Shown here: in pieces, positions 10,574 through 21,876 of the stretch | How the letters are laid out: every line of letters begins with the position of its first letter | Position numbering within the stretch: the first letter of the stretch is position 1 | NCBI GenBank assembly: GCA_910589415.1 | Contig: OU342639.1 | Coordinates: 14,950,268 to 15,014,267, forward strand | Origin: Malachius bipustulatus | Lineage: Eukaryota > Arthropoda > Insecta > Coleoptera > Melyridae | Length of the DNA: 64,000 nt | Direction of reading: 5' to 3' | Notes under the pieces: generated by a model | Told to the model about the DNA's origin: nothing | What the model saw: the letters and a program-made list of their open reading frames with translations, nothing else | The model's database searches: none | Translations under genes and position numbers: made by a program

Positions 10574-11578
10574 TGAAACGAACTATTTAACCCTTAGAGG
10601 GGAAAAATAGTCGCTGAGAGCATGAGACAAGAAAAACAAGGGTCGCAGGTTGAGTCGCTAGTCTAAGAGGGTCAACAATAACAAGTAGGTCAGCAGAACA
10701 ACAGGTACTCTTTATTAAAATATAAAATATATCACAGTGATTAATATTACACTCTTGAGCACGGTTAACAGATAGTAAAAAAACAAGAGCGTGCGGTACT
10801 AGTCGAATGAATAGATCGGGTGCTAATAGGTTACAAGGCACTTATCTTCGGATGGCTTGGCTCCAGGAACTTGCTTGGTTTGAGAGGTGGGCTTGGTATC
10901 CAAGAAAATCTTCTGCCTTGATACGTGGAGTTCTTCTCGGTACGAAAAAGGTGGCCTTCAGGGAAAAGAGTGGACTCCGGGGAGAAAGTTGCCTCCAGGA
11001 AAAAAAAGTTGACTCCAGGGAAAAAGCTGTAATTTCATGGGTATCAGAAACACTCTTGCATTAATAAATGGTCCGATCGAGTCTGCTTGCCAAGGGTACA
11101 TAGAATTATTCCCGTCCTCAAGATAGGTTGGGATAAAAAAAGTGACTGACAAAATTTTACATGCGAACGAAACTCGATCGGGTTTAAAAGCTATAATTAA
11201 AATTAGCATACGGTCTTAAGAAAATATGATCTGTATAATTCTAGCACAATTAATAACATCATTTTACGACACTCACCAAGCCAAAAACGTGTTCGATGTT
11301 TATAATAATTTAAGTGAAGGTTCACCACGCCATTTCGCTAAAAATTGCTGTGTTTGCGAAAATGTACCTTCCTCTAGCGAATTCAGAAGTGAAAAGAAAG
11401 TGAACGGGCCGGTATGAAGATGAACGCACCTGATTTCAACTCGACAGTCGATGTTACGAAACTCGAGGCCTCCAGTCGGCCGATGCACTAAAACCCACCA
11501 TCACTCACTCACTGCGCGCGCCCGCCGTTGTCTCCGTATTACCGGCATCTAGCCGGTACGTACAAAATGTACGTTACA
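10574..11578 (-). mobile_element. Solo LTR (gypsy-like family), 1,005 bp
   Basis: On the minus strand the sequence begins TGTAACGTACATTTTGTACG and ends GTTCGTTTCA, giving canonical TG and CA ends. A perfect 4-bp target duplication, TGGT, flanks it (10570-10573 and 11579-11582). It is homologous over its length to the LTR at 51702-52777. The opposite arm of the host transposon (about 13225) shows the uninterrupted site, so the insertion boundaries are exact. No internal retroelement sequence is present, so this is a solo LTR left by LTR-LTR recombination. Confidence 0.93.
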
Positions 11579-11934
11579 TGGTGATAAATTGCGAAAACCA
11601 GCGGCGGAGATATGGGTGTGCCATCGCCCTTTTCAAAAAAAAAAATTGACGCCACTGACTCTATAGCAAATTTAATAATTCTATTCAATGCCCCATGCTT
11701 TTTAGAACAAAAAAGTACTCTATAATTTTTTTCATAAGGCATAAGGGATGACAGTTTTCGAGATAATTCAGGTTTTCTTAGGTAATATCTGTAGCCATTT
11801 TAAGAACAGACAAACACCTAACTAGTGTAACAATTGTTCGAAATAACCATTCTGTTGAATGCATAACTGGCAACGTCTTCTGATGGAGTTGTTTAGACTA
11901 AGTAGCACGTCGTGATTAAATATCTGCACAAGCG

Positions 11935-12876
11935 TTCCGAATCCTAAGCAAGAGTTCCTCTCTATGGGGCACCGGAGTTGCATAAACGATTTCTTTCAGA
12001 TGACCCCAAAGAAATCCAGGGGGGTTAAATCTGGAGACCGTGCAGGCCATGCAACTGGACCACTGCGACCAATTCATCGACCTTCAAAGTGTGTGTTCAG
12101 CCAATTACGAACGTTTGCACCAAAATATGCCGGACACCCATCTAGCTGGAACCAGCCTTGTCTTCGCATATCGACTGGAATGTCATCCCACATATTGGCA
12201 TTCTCAGTCTCCAACAACTCAAGCAAGTTTTCAGAATTCAGTCGCTGTGGGAGTTCATAAGGGTCAAAGAGGTTACCATTGTAGATTCCTATCCAAATGT
12301 TGACACTAAATTCGTGTTGAAAATTTCGTGGTCTAATTTCGTGAGGATTGTCATGAGCCCACACATGTTGATTGTGAAAATTTACAATCCCACGTCGAGT
12401 AAAACACGATTCATCTGCCCATAGAATATTTCTTAAGAAATCGTTATTCTGGTCCAGAAGCCACCTACAAAACACCATCCTGCGTTCTTCATCTCCTGGT
12501 TGTAAACCATGAACAGGCTGGAGATGAAAAGGATGTCGATGATCCCGTTTTAACACTCTTAAAATTGTGCTTTTAGAATTTCCAGTGGTTCGACTCACTC
12601 TTCTTTGACTTGTCCTCGGGTCTCTGGAGAATTCACGTAGTATGCGGTTGTTTCTTCTTACGGTATCAACATTTAGACGATTAGGATTTCTAATGATGGG
12701 CCTATTCCTCTCTCAACGAATTGATTATGTATCTTTGAAAAAACATTATGTTGTGGCTGTCGTCTGTTGGGAAATCGTCTGCGGTATTCTAGAGCTGCTT
12801 CAGCCGCATTTCCATCACAAAATCTATAGATAAAATGCATATCAGCATATTCTTGATTAGAAAATCGGAAAGGCAT
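11935..12876 (-). pseudogene. Transposase, DUF4817 HTH plus DDE domain, frameshifted
   Basis: The N-terminal part, from a Met at 12876, has MPFRFSNQEYADMHFIYRF and RRRFPNRRQPQHNVFSKI, which is the DUF4817 helix-turn-helix signature. After a frameshift, 12598-12074 carries ILWADESCFTR (first catalytic Asp), VWAHDNPHEIRPRNFQHEF and WFQLDGCPAYF (second catalytic Asp). After further frameshifts near 12070 and 12010, the pieces RFNPPGFLWGHLKEIVYATPV complete the C-terminal block. Intact relatives are about 330-350 residues and catalyse cut-and-paste transposition. At least three frameshifts make this copy inactive. Its long terminal repeats resemble the fold-back elements elsewhere in the window in style. 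Confidence 0.85.
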
Positions 12877-13458
12877 CGTAATGTTTAAAAATAATACCAA
12901 TAGTTTGTTGTAAAGAGATTTAGTGACACTTATAACAAGCAGATATTAAATTGGTTAAAACGTCAAAACTTGGTCATAGTCTACTTCGTGAAATTTAAAT
13001 TAGTTTTGTAATGTGAAGAGCCTAGCATTACCTAAGAAAATCTGAATTATCTCGAAAAATGTGCGCCTTGTGAAAAAAATTAGAGAGTACTTTTTTGTTC
13101 TAAAAAGCATGGGGCATTGAATTGAATTATTAAATTTGCCATAGAGTCAGTGGCGTCAATTTTTTTTTTTTTAAAGGGGCGATGGCACACCCATATCTCC
13201 GTCACTGGTTTTTGCAATTTATCACCATAAGCCGTAAATCATGAAAGATACTTAGCTCATGCTGCGTGCCAAATTTTAATTTTTTTAAAGCAGCCGTTTT
13301 GACAATATTCGCAAAACATTATTTTTTTCCCAAAACTTCAACGCCCTGTATCTTGAAAATGAAGCTTTCCCGGCTATAAGTGTATTAGAGAAACTGGCAT
13401 TATTTTAACGTTATCTATCGTTTGGTAAAGTCCTGACGTTTTAAGTTGGACCACCCTG

Positions 13459-15106
13459 TATATAAAATACATATGTGTATTTTTTTCTTCTTTTGTAACT
13501 CACGCGATGACAGAAACACAAAAGCGATTTTTTTCTCTGTTATTTCGTTTGCTATTATTGTTCAACTTAATAGGATAGATATTGGGTGCTGGATTTTTTT
13601 GCCTGTTAGCTCTGATTTTTGCAACTGAACACATATTTATTTTGGGTAGGGTTAATCATAGTGTATTTTTAGTTCTTGGATTTGCAGTTTTTTTATGATA
13701 AAAGTCAAATCATGGAAAAGTTAAAGATAGTCCATTTGATTGTTAGTCACAGATATGCGCAAAAATTGTAAAAGTGTGGTGCTGTTCTCAATGTCTCGAA
13801 CTTTAACTTTTCCCGAATGAACTTTGTATAGTGATTGTAAATGACACTTGTCTTATTGCTTGTATATGGACGTTAAAGTTTATAAAGAAATTATATAAGG
13901 GATAAGTGGTAGATCAGCGGGAAGTTCTTACTTCCTGCCTGAACTTGGCCCCTAGATTTATCATCTTCTGTATTACAGTCTTTTTTTAAATTGTATATGG
14001 ATTGATATTGATATTGTAGCCTGTCACGATGATAAACAAAGATTATTATTATTATGGTAGTTCTTTGTGTAATTCGGTCCTGAAAGTAGATGAAAGTTGC
14101 AAACAGAAGTTGAGAAGTAGATACTCATCAATTAGATGACCGATATCAATGAACAACAGAATCCTTAAAAAGGTTTATTGCCACTAAAATAATCCAACAG
14201 AGTTCACTCCGAGTTTTCCTTTCATAATGCTTTCACATAACTCATTGAAATATTTCACGATTTCTTTAATTTCCTTAATTTAAAAAACTTCCAGAATAGC
14301 GCTGAATAAAAATAAATAAAAAAACATCTTTAGTTTTTTCTCATATCTTGTTTCTTGAAAATGGATATATCACTTCTAGAGGTAGTGAATACTTTATTAT
14401 AGTTACGAATTCTGCTCCAGATCAAGCTAATTTTCTTCAGATCCAGTTGAAAATTCGAAGGAAATTACTGCTCCGATGCAGTTCCTCTTCGATTAGTATG
14501 CACGAGCATTAGTGAAAGAAAAAAGTACCTTGGAGTAATATCGTTGAAGCTTAACTTTAAGTTAAACTAGCCATGTAGTTCTCGTGAACAGTTAGCACTT
14601 GTGTTTAATCATTCAGGAAGTGAAAGGTTTTAAGTTAAAAAACGTCTAGAACCATGCTTCATTAACACCAATTTGCATATATTGACTTTTCAAACTCATA
14701 CTGTTTGTTTTACCGTCTCGGTTTATGAAAAGTACTGTGACGATTTTACAATAAATTGAAAGTAGAGAGAGTGCAGTAGAAATTACGCAATAAAACTTTC
14801 GAACTCCTCTTTTTAGGAGTTTCCGATTTCAAATGATGAGTTTTATTGAGTGGAAAATCGACTTTTATTACCTTTTAGGATAAAATTAACTTGTGAAAGT
14901 GTCATCTACAATGTGGATATAGAATATTTTGTACATTTGCAACAAAATAATACTTTTAAGCTATTTACTAGAAGCGAATTTCACAGATTCGTATAACTCT
15001 TATAGAACTTCTTTAGGTTTTTGGCTTTTAGCTTGTTTGTAAGCTATTTAGCCAGCTCATTATAGAATTGTCAAATTGCATCATTTGTCAAAAATGGTTG
15101 CAATGG
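13459..15106. other. No gene recognised; possible LINE 3' tail at 13900-14055
   Basis: The stretch 13900-14055 ends in gataaacaaagattattattattatgg, preceded by a sequence resembling a LINE 3' UTR with a short ATT-repeat tail. No ORF2 is visible beside it. The rest is AT-rich, and I see no coding sequence or inverted repeat. Confidence 0.35.
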
Positions 15107-15557
15107 GTTCAGCCCTGCTTGATTAAATTGGTTTAGTTTTGGAAAATCAAGTATGCCGTGGAAATTTTCAAAAAAAATTTTCTCTGAAGCAAAGTGCCTT
15201 TATGTAGCAAATACGACGAAAAGCTATTTGGAAAAGTTGTTTAGAATCAACATCTTGGTCTCTATATCAAATTTCAAAATCATCGGCCAACTATTATTTT
15301 TCATTTTTTAATGTTTATTTCACGAATCCTAGTATTTTATTTAAAATTTAATAAATTATACAAAGTTATAATTGGTACATGATTCTTAAATTTTGTATAG
15401 GGCCTAAGTATTAATCCTTTAGCAACTTTTTTAAATAACTTTGCTTATCGTCATATTTGCTACACAAAAGGCACTTTTCTCCAGAGAAAAAAAAGTTTTC
15501 TTGATTTTTCAAAACTAAAATTATGTCTTTAACCAAGCAGGGCTGAACCCCAAAAAA
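15107..15557. mobile_element. Fold-back element, about 450 bp
   Basis: The left arm (about 15107-15245) starts ggttcagccctgcttg, and the right arm (about 15418-15557) ends in its complement, caagcagggctgaacc. The homology continues inward: both arms share, in inverted order, a ttttagttttg(g/a)aaaatcaag phrase, an agtgcctttt(g)tgtagcaaata phrase and gacgataagc-like sequence. The central loop of about 170 bp is unique and contains no ORF. It is probably a non-autonomous DNA transposon; its target duplication is not clear. Confidence 0.75.
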
Positions 15558-15875
15558 TTGAAATTCCCATAGAGTTTTTTTTGTCTTTTCTGAGAGTCGT
15601 TTTACCTATCCGGGGACACACTGCATTTGAGCCTAATGTCCTAAAAAGTAATTCGTTGGAAATGAAGAAAAAAGAATACCGTCTAATTTCGTCTGCTATC
15701 TCTTGCCTTCTATCCAAATATCGTATTAAGAGTTCTATGAAACAACCATCACTTTACAATTTATTTATTATTGAAGATCCAACCTCAACGAAAAACCTCC
15801 CATAAAAAGCAATGATAAAAAATTCACAATGATAAAAATTCAACGACGGAAGATTTGTCAAAACAGTAGTGATAC

Positions 15876-16045
15876 CGCGAGACTCGAGATCAGACCAGAC
15901 TGGTCTCGTCTCGCCTCTCGCCTTGTATTTTCGAGACGAGACCGACATCGAGTCTCGTCTTGTCTAGTCTCGTAGAGACGAGACTATCTGGGATCTGGGA
16001 GTCTCGCCGCGACTCTCGTCTGGTTTCGCCGAGACTCTCGTGTTT
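15876..16045. repeat. CTCGT-rich imperfect repeat
   Basis: About 170 bp made mainly of overlapping gagac, gtctcg and ctcgt words in both orientations (for example gagacgagaccgac and tctcgtctagtctcgtag). It is much more GC-rich than the flanks. The mixture of direct and inverted copies could form stems. No coding role is evident. Confidence 0.7.
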
Positions 16046-16197
16046 TTTAGATTTTAAAATATTAATATTTCTATCTTACATAGAGTGGAAATGGGGGGGG
16101 GGGGGAATTGGAATAACGTCAAGTTTTTTTGTCAGAAGGGAATTGATTGTTTTTTTACCGCTTGTTTCTCAATTGAGAATACGTAAAACTACCTATA

Positions 16198-17015
16198 CAG
16201 GTGCCCCTTATTTCAGAGCTCACCATACAAAATATCTTTGATCGTTCCTGAAATATCCTGAAAAAACTGAAAAATCGTAATTTCCTATTTTCTGCATATC
16301 TTTGTGGTTATTGGAAATCGATTATTAATTTTTTGCAGGATTACATAAGTCGTCACGAGCCATTTGACATTTCAAAAATTTTCAAAGCCGACTAGATCCC
16401 AGAGTTTTCATAGTCAACTTTCATTTTTCTCATGGTCGCTATATTGGTCTTATATTTCGTTTGGTGTGAAAAAAGTCATGGAAGCCAAAAATTATATAAC
16501 ATTCAGAAAAAAAAATTCTATTCTCCACCGAATTACGTCTATATGATGCTATATTACTTCTTATGGTTTTTTAATTTTTATATAATATTCGGTATAAAAA
16601 GTTATCTTTTTTGAACAAAAGGAAGGCTTAAATTATAAAAAAATTCTAAATGTCATTTTTTAAAGAAATTTTTGGTTTCAATGATTTTTATACCGACCGA
16701 CGTAAACAAGTAATAGGGCGACCATATAAAAAACAAACGTTGACAATGAAAACTGGGATCTAGTCGACTTTGAAAATTTTTGAAATGTCGAATGGGTATA
16801 GCTCTTGACGACTTATGTAAGCTTGCAAAAAATTATCTGTTAATTTACAAATAAGGCAAAAATAAGAAATTTCGATCTTTCAGTTTTTTTAAGATATTTC
16901 AGGAACGATCACAGATATTTTGTAGATTTGAGATGGTCACAGAATAGGGCCTCTTCTCTCTAATTCAACCTACCCTGTATCTCTTAGCGTTAGCTATGAA
17001 ATTAGGGACAGCCTG
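16198..17015. mobile_element. Fold-back element, copy 1 of a two-copy family
   Basis: The element is flanked by TA at 16196-16197 and 17016-17017, with ends CAGGTGCCCC and its approximate complement. The arms are inverted copies of each other: a cgttcctgaaatatcctgaa phrase near 16243 mirrors the one near 16905, and a ctagatcccagagttttcat phrase mirrors one near 16755. The same arm sequences make up the element at 33270-34260. The interior has no recognisable protein. Confidence 0.85.
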
Positions 17016-17017
17016 TA

Positions 17018-20000
17018 TGTATCTTTTTTTTTTGTAGTGAGTGGGGAAAAATTGAAACTAAAAGTTTTCTAAGACTATTTGGAGTAGTTTTAATAGTTGT
17101 CCGTTTCAGTTTTTAATAGTTTTTCGTTTCAAAAAATTTGTTAAATTATTTTATTAATAAGAATAATTTATAGATAAATAGCTTTTCGTAACAAACATTT
17201 TCGTTTATAATTTTTCTCAACCCATTGTAAAAAAACAGGTATTTGTATAAGGGGTTTTCTAACCTCCCCCCACCCCTAAATGAATAAAGAGTACAAACTC
17301 TTCTGTCAATACCCAGTTAAAAATAAAAAACATCTGGGAACACCGAAATCACCGGATGCAATAGAAAAATTTGTTTGAAAAATATATTATGACGAGTTAA
17401 GTGCACTTACCTGTTCGCAAGTTTTCCAATTCTGCTAATTTCTTGTGTAAATTTTGTATTTTTTAATGCACTATTGAGGACGACATCACTTTACGAAAAT
17501 CACCCAAACTCATCAAATGTCCACCGATCCTGACCCCCAGATTACGAAAAAGTGGTTTTCCAAAATTCATCTGCCCACGATTTTTTTTATTGGAAACGCA
17601 CATGAACTGCAGGGAAACCTATGACGCTCTGGGAACGGTGCATGAGCGAAGATATAGATTCACGTCGGCTTTGAATCGTTGCAGGCTGTATTCGTCAGAA
17701 AACACGCCCTTTGGAATGCTATTCCAAAGTGATATGGTTCTAAACACAAGAGAAGTCTGAGATAGTGTTGTACGAGGTGTAAAGCGCTAAAACTGATACG
17801 GATGATACGGATTACCACACTTACCTAGTCAAGGTAAACAGGGGTTGAAGTACTACTGTGAGTTCTACTATGTTGTACTGGGACTTACGAAAATTTATAT
17901 GCTACATCCTGTTGGGTTTTTTAAAGTTATATCAACCACAAGCAACGGCAAATTAAATCCTTAAAAAAGTCCACTAATGCCTGAGGCACGAATGATGCTT
18001 TAATACTACCCTTGTCCATAAGACATCTCAATGAAGAAATAAAAAGACCCTATCGTCTGCAGTTATTGCCAATCGATTTCTATATGGGCCGGTCTTCTTT
18101 AGGCACCCTCCGAGTACGCTGACAATTTCACATAGTCAAATCTTACGCCAGGAAATGAATAAAGGCCATGTACAAAAAAAATTTAATCTGTTCACTAAAG
18201 ACCAAAAAAAAAGTTATCATATTCTTAAATTAATGGTTTTACATATAATTTTATGTGCACTACTGGAATGGAAGTTTATGCGATATGAGTGAACTGATCA
18301 TGGGGAAGCGTTGAAGGTATTGATTCAATAATTTTGTCCCTTGGGGTGGAGATACGTGACATTACTATGTGCATATCACCGCACCTGAGAAGCCACCATA
18401 TATATTGGACATGGAAGTTTGTTTACCCACACTGGCGACGTAGGAAAAAAATACTATACTGGAGGTGGGATTATAGGGACAGGAAAGCGTGTACCTGTTT
18501 TTACAGACTTTCAACTACCCAAGGTCCCCGATCCTCAAATATTGGAGATAAAAACTGTTAGCGTTATTAGAGACTGTTTTCCCACATGAACGCCATAAGG
18601 AAACTGAGGTGGGTCGAGGAAGAAACTGGAGGAAAATTAAGAACTATAATAAATGGCGGTAAACTTTTATATAATTTTGCTATTTTGTTATTTTCCACAC
18701 TGGTAGGAGATACCAATGTGATCCATGTGAATGATGCTAGTTGAGTGATAGGTACCTATTCCATACGCCATCTCCATACCAATAAGAATGAAGATACCTC
18801 CAATATCATCAGTAAGTGCTGATCTCTATTAGCGGTGTCACTCACTCAGAAGAAAATGCATTTACAATAAAATTTTAACAATTTTACTCCTAACGCCTTT
18901 GAATAAAAATAATGAATAATAAAAAAAAACTTACACTCTGCGTCTAAAAATATATGTTGCGTATAGACTTACTGCCAAGAACTCAATTGTTCTATTTGTA
19001 TAGTAAGTCACGCGGTTTGGAATTTGGATTAATTTAATTACTCGAAGGACCAGCGGGAAAATAATTAGGGGAGCAATTAAGGGGTATAATTTCTAGGATG
19101 ATAATTATGCACCTATCTTAAATTTCCCATGTAGACAGCTTAGTGAGCTTTCATTTGGCGACCAGGGCCGAAGATACTATCGCGTCGCATAGCACTTGTG
19201 GATTGCAATGTAAACACTTCTTGTCTGTATAGACAGACATGGACCGAATGCCACGGCGGTTTATCTCATTCTCTTGGGTGAAGTGGTAAGTGGTAGGCAC
19301 CCTCAGGCTGTATGCCCATAGGACATGGTCTTGCGCACCATGTTGTCACGTTCCCCCCCCCCGTGCATAATTCAAAATAAGGAGGGAATTATATGGAAAA
19401 GGAAAACATGGGAACGGAACAATATATGACAGACAAAACCGCCAGGAACGACTCCAAAGTAACGGCGTAATATCTAACTTAAATTATGACAGCAGTTAAA
19501 CTCCGCATCGGAAGGTTTCGATCATAACGTCAACTTCTGAATTTTCAAACAAAATCGATAAAGTTGAAAGTCTGTTAAAAAATCACGGGCAAAGTCACAA
19601 GTTGCGGTAAAAACCGTTACGATTTAAAAATGATCCTGTTCCGTGCTCGCATGTTTTCTCCAGTTCATCCCTATCGCAAGCAAACACGCAACCCGAAATC
19701 TATATAAAAATAAATATATATAAAAAAATCCCGACGTAAAAACTAGAAACACGCTCATTTATTTTCAGTGAAATTGCCGTCAATACAATATTAATTCGCG
19801 CTTTCACTGACGCAGCTAGTCTTCCCAAAATAATTATCCTTTAGTTACTTAAATCATTACTTGAAAACATCTATCGATCCTGAGAGTTATATAAAATTAA
19901 TAAAGAAGTTATTATTCACTTAGTAGACGGGTAATACTGATCTACAGAAATCACCCCAATATTCCCTTACACAACATCCCTTAATGCAAAGATTTACCCT

Positions 20001-20028
20001 CCAATAACCCTAGTGTTTAATTTTTCAA
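17018..20028. other. Mostly unrecognised AT-rich sequence
   Basis: Apart from the LINE C-terminus at 17610-17800 (listed separately), no gene is recognised. A plus-strand 75-codon ORF (18334-18561) has no recognisable motif. The stretch upstream of the dpr-like exons is presumably intron of that gene, but no first-Ig exon of it could be found here. Confidence 0.35.
17600..17800 (-). pseudogene. LINE ORF2 C-terminus
   Basis: On the minus strand from about 17795 the frame reads RFTPRTTLSQTSLVFRTISL and continues WNSIPKGVFSDEYSLQRFKA and DVNLYLRSC, then stops. The R-T sequence, the LWNS-P motif and the final F---V--YL segment are the usual end of Jockey/CR1-type ORF2 proteins. It is therefore a severely 5'-truncated LINE, which is common for this element class. 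The frame is open over about 60 codons, so it is not very old. Confidence 0.75.
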
Positions 20029-20104
20029 TATCAAAGGGCAAGATAATTGGCAACTCTGAATTATACATCAAAAGCACGATACCATCAACGTGCATCCTAA
20101 ACAG
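20029..20104 (+). pseudogene. Decayed copy of the dpr-like Ig exon start
   Basis: The sequence from 20029 matches the start of the real exon at 20384: gcaagataattggcaa corresponds to gcgaagataatcggcaa, and gaattatacatcaaa is shared exactly. The splice acceptor AG just before the real exon is AA here, and the copy has lost a few bases internally before breaking off near 20104. It lies 355 bp upstream in the same orientation. It is either a failed tandem exon duplication or a relic of a mutually exclusive exon. Confidence 0.6.
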
Positions 20105-20383
20105 ACTTGTACTTCTCACCCTTACAAACAAGTTCATACATCCAGGCAACTGAAGTAGTCTTTTGTGCTGAGAGCCTTCGAAATTTCAATCAACTTTAGA
20201 GGAACAAACTTCCGACTATCTAAAACAAAACAAAAAATTGTTGACTATATAAGAAGTACTCGTAATTACACAAAACGTTGGTCTGACGATTCTATTTATA
20301 CATTTTCGCTCGAAAATTTATTAATCTTTAGCAATTATTAAATAATTATAATAAACGTAGTTTTAATATAACCCTTTTTACAG

Positions 20384-20847
20384 TATCTAAAGCGAAGATA
20401 ATCGGCAATCCGGAATTATACATCAAATCAGGGAGTGACATCAACTTGACCTGCATTGTCCTCCAAACACCCGATCCTCCCAGCTTCATCTATTGGTATC
20501 GGGAGGGAAATGTAATCAACTATTCACAGAGAGGAGGCATCTCAGTGGTGACCGAGAAACAGACCCGCACCAGTCGGTTACTAATCAGTCGCGCCCTTCC
20601 ACAGGTAATCACACTAGACATACACACATACACACAGCTTTCTTGAAATTAATTTTGCATTATCTTACAGGATTCCGGTAATTATACATGCAGCCCATCG
20701 AGCAGCGATGCCGCCAGCGTGCTCGTGCACGTCCTGAACGGGGAGAAACCAGCGGCCATGCAGCACGGCACAAACAGAGGAGAAGAGAGGGATAGTTGGG
20801 GGATTATTCTTGGGGTTGGAGTTGCTTTGGCGGTTTGGGGTAGGTGA
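20384..20847 (+). CDS. dpr-like Ig-domain adhesion protein, last two coding exons
   Basis: Exon A (20384-20604) follows a ttttacag acceptor, starts in phase 1 and ends in phase 0 before gtaatc. Exon B (20671-20847) follows ttatcttacag. Together they encode most of a second Ig domain: AKIIGNPELYIKSGSDINLT, the first-strand cysteine in LTC, the core WYREG, RTSRLLISRALPQ, then DSGNYTCS with the second cysteine. After it comes VHVLNGEKPAAMQHG, a highly typical dpr C-terminal motif. A hydrophobic tail (IILGVGVALAVWG) ends the protein at TGA 20845-20847, as expected for a GPI-anchor or membrane signal. In flies, dpr proteins sit on neuronal surfaces and pair with DIP partners in synaptic wiring. 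The first Ig domain and signal peptide are not in view, and the subtype cannot be assigned. Confidence 0.85.
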
Positions 20848-21382
20848 ATGAATGCGCCGGTGTGACTGGGGTAGTTTTGGTGAATGTGGTATGCGATATG
20901 TGGTACGGTTATAGAATTATGAGATGTCCACAGGGGTATTATTGTGCTTGCGAGTCTGGACTTAATGGAAATAATTCTTATATGGTTTATTTCTTACAAA
21001 AAACTTGTTACATATTCTCCTCCGACGATAATTATTTATTAGGTTTCCTTTTTAGATCTGGCTCCTTATTAAAAGGGAGGAAGACGTGGTATTAATAATT
21101 ACCCCATTGTGTTTTTATTTATACAAATTACTGACACAAGAGGGTTGATTTGTAGATTTAAAAAATAATAGCATGAACAGCTTACTAAATTTCTTGAATG
21201 GTTTCAGTAATAGCTACAAATAAAGAACAAAGCCAACACTTCAAAAAATACTAAAATACCCAAGTTAATTTCAAAAATAGATTGATTTAATTCACCTTAT
21301 TTCTCTCAATAATTATTATAAAATATTTGGGCAAAATACTTAAGACTTGAAATATCATGATCGTCTACTTCAACATACATAT
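20848..21382. other. Downstream flank of the dpr-like gene
   Basis: The stretch probably contains the 3' UTR of the dpr-like gene. The plus-strand ORF 20844-21095 overlaps the stop codon in another frame and is cysteine- and tyrosine-rich without a family match, so I treat it as a shadow. No repeat is seen here. Confidence 0.35.
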
Positions 21383-21876
21383 AGGTGTCCCACGACATGA
21401 CTGACATAGCCTGGGACTGTGTTGCTGGGGTGATTTCAGTCAAAAATGTCTAGGGAACAAATACCCGGAACGGTATATCCTGACTGAACAAGAAGTAGTT
21501 TGAAATTTAAAATAAGCCTACTAATGCAGATATTAGGTTCGACTTAGGTTTTGTTATTATTAAAAATACCAGCTGGCTGTGAAGCACAGTCACAGCACAG
21601 CCGACATTCATTTTGTCTACCACTTCAATTCTAAGAAAAGCTTGACTATGTATACAGCAATTGGGTGGACATTTTGAGCACCTAATTCAATAAAGCGATT
21701 TCTTTTCTAATGGTTTTTTAATTAGTAGGGAATTCCTACTACTACTTATCCAAAATTTCAAATTCTTCTAGTTCAGTTAGGATAGCGTTGCGGGTATATG
21801 TTCATTACACATTTTTGATTTTAAATCACCGGAAACACAGTCCCATGCTTTGGCAGTCATGTCGTGGGACACCCTG
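21383..21876. mobile_element. Fold-back element, about 495 bp
   Basis: The right end reads gtcgtgggacaccctg. The left end has the complement, aggtgtcccacgacatgact, having lost the outermost cag. The arms continue to pair inward for about 130 bp: a gggactgtgttgc or gggactgtgtttcc segment, then caaaaatgt, then acccgcaacgctat-like sequence. The interior has no ORF of note. The CAGGGTGT end is of the same type as the other TA-flanked elements in the window. Confidence 0.8.

Larger units (their letters stand above)
10340..13458 (-). mobile_element. DUF4817-type DNA transposon with long inverted ends
   Basis: The element begins CAGGGTGGTCCAACTTAAAA and ends with its reverse complement, flanked by TA at 10338-10339 and 13459-13460. 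The inverted arms are long. The right arm covers about 13030-13458. The left covers 10340-10573 plus 11583-about 11795, interrupted by a solo LTR with its TGGT duplication. Excluding the LTR and one target copy, the element is about 2.1 kb. Its gene is on the minus strand. TA target duplication and the DDE motifs place it in the Tc1/mariner superfamily. Confidence 0.88.

Noticed and set aside
12040..12424. Plus-strand ORFs opposite the DUF4817 transposase
   Set aside because: They are antisense shadows of the transposase coding strand.
18334..18561. 75-codon plus-strand ORF near the dpr-like gene
   Set aside because: It has no Ig-strand cysteine/tryptophan pattern, so it is not the missing first Ig domain.
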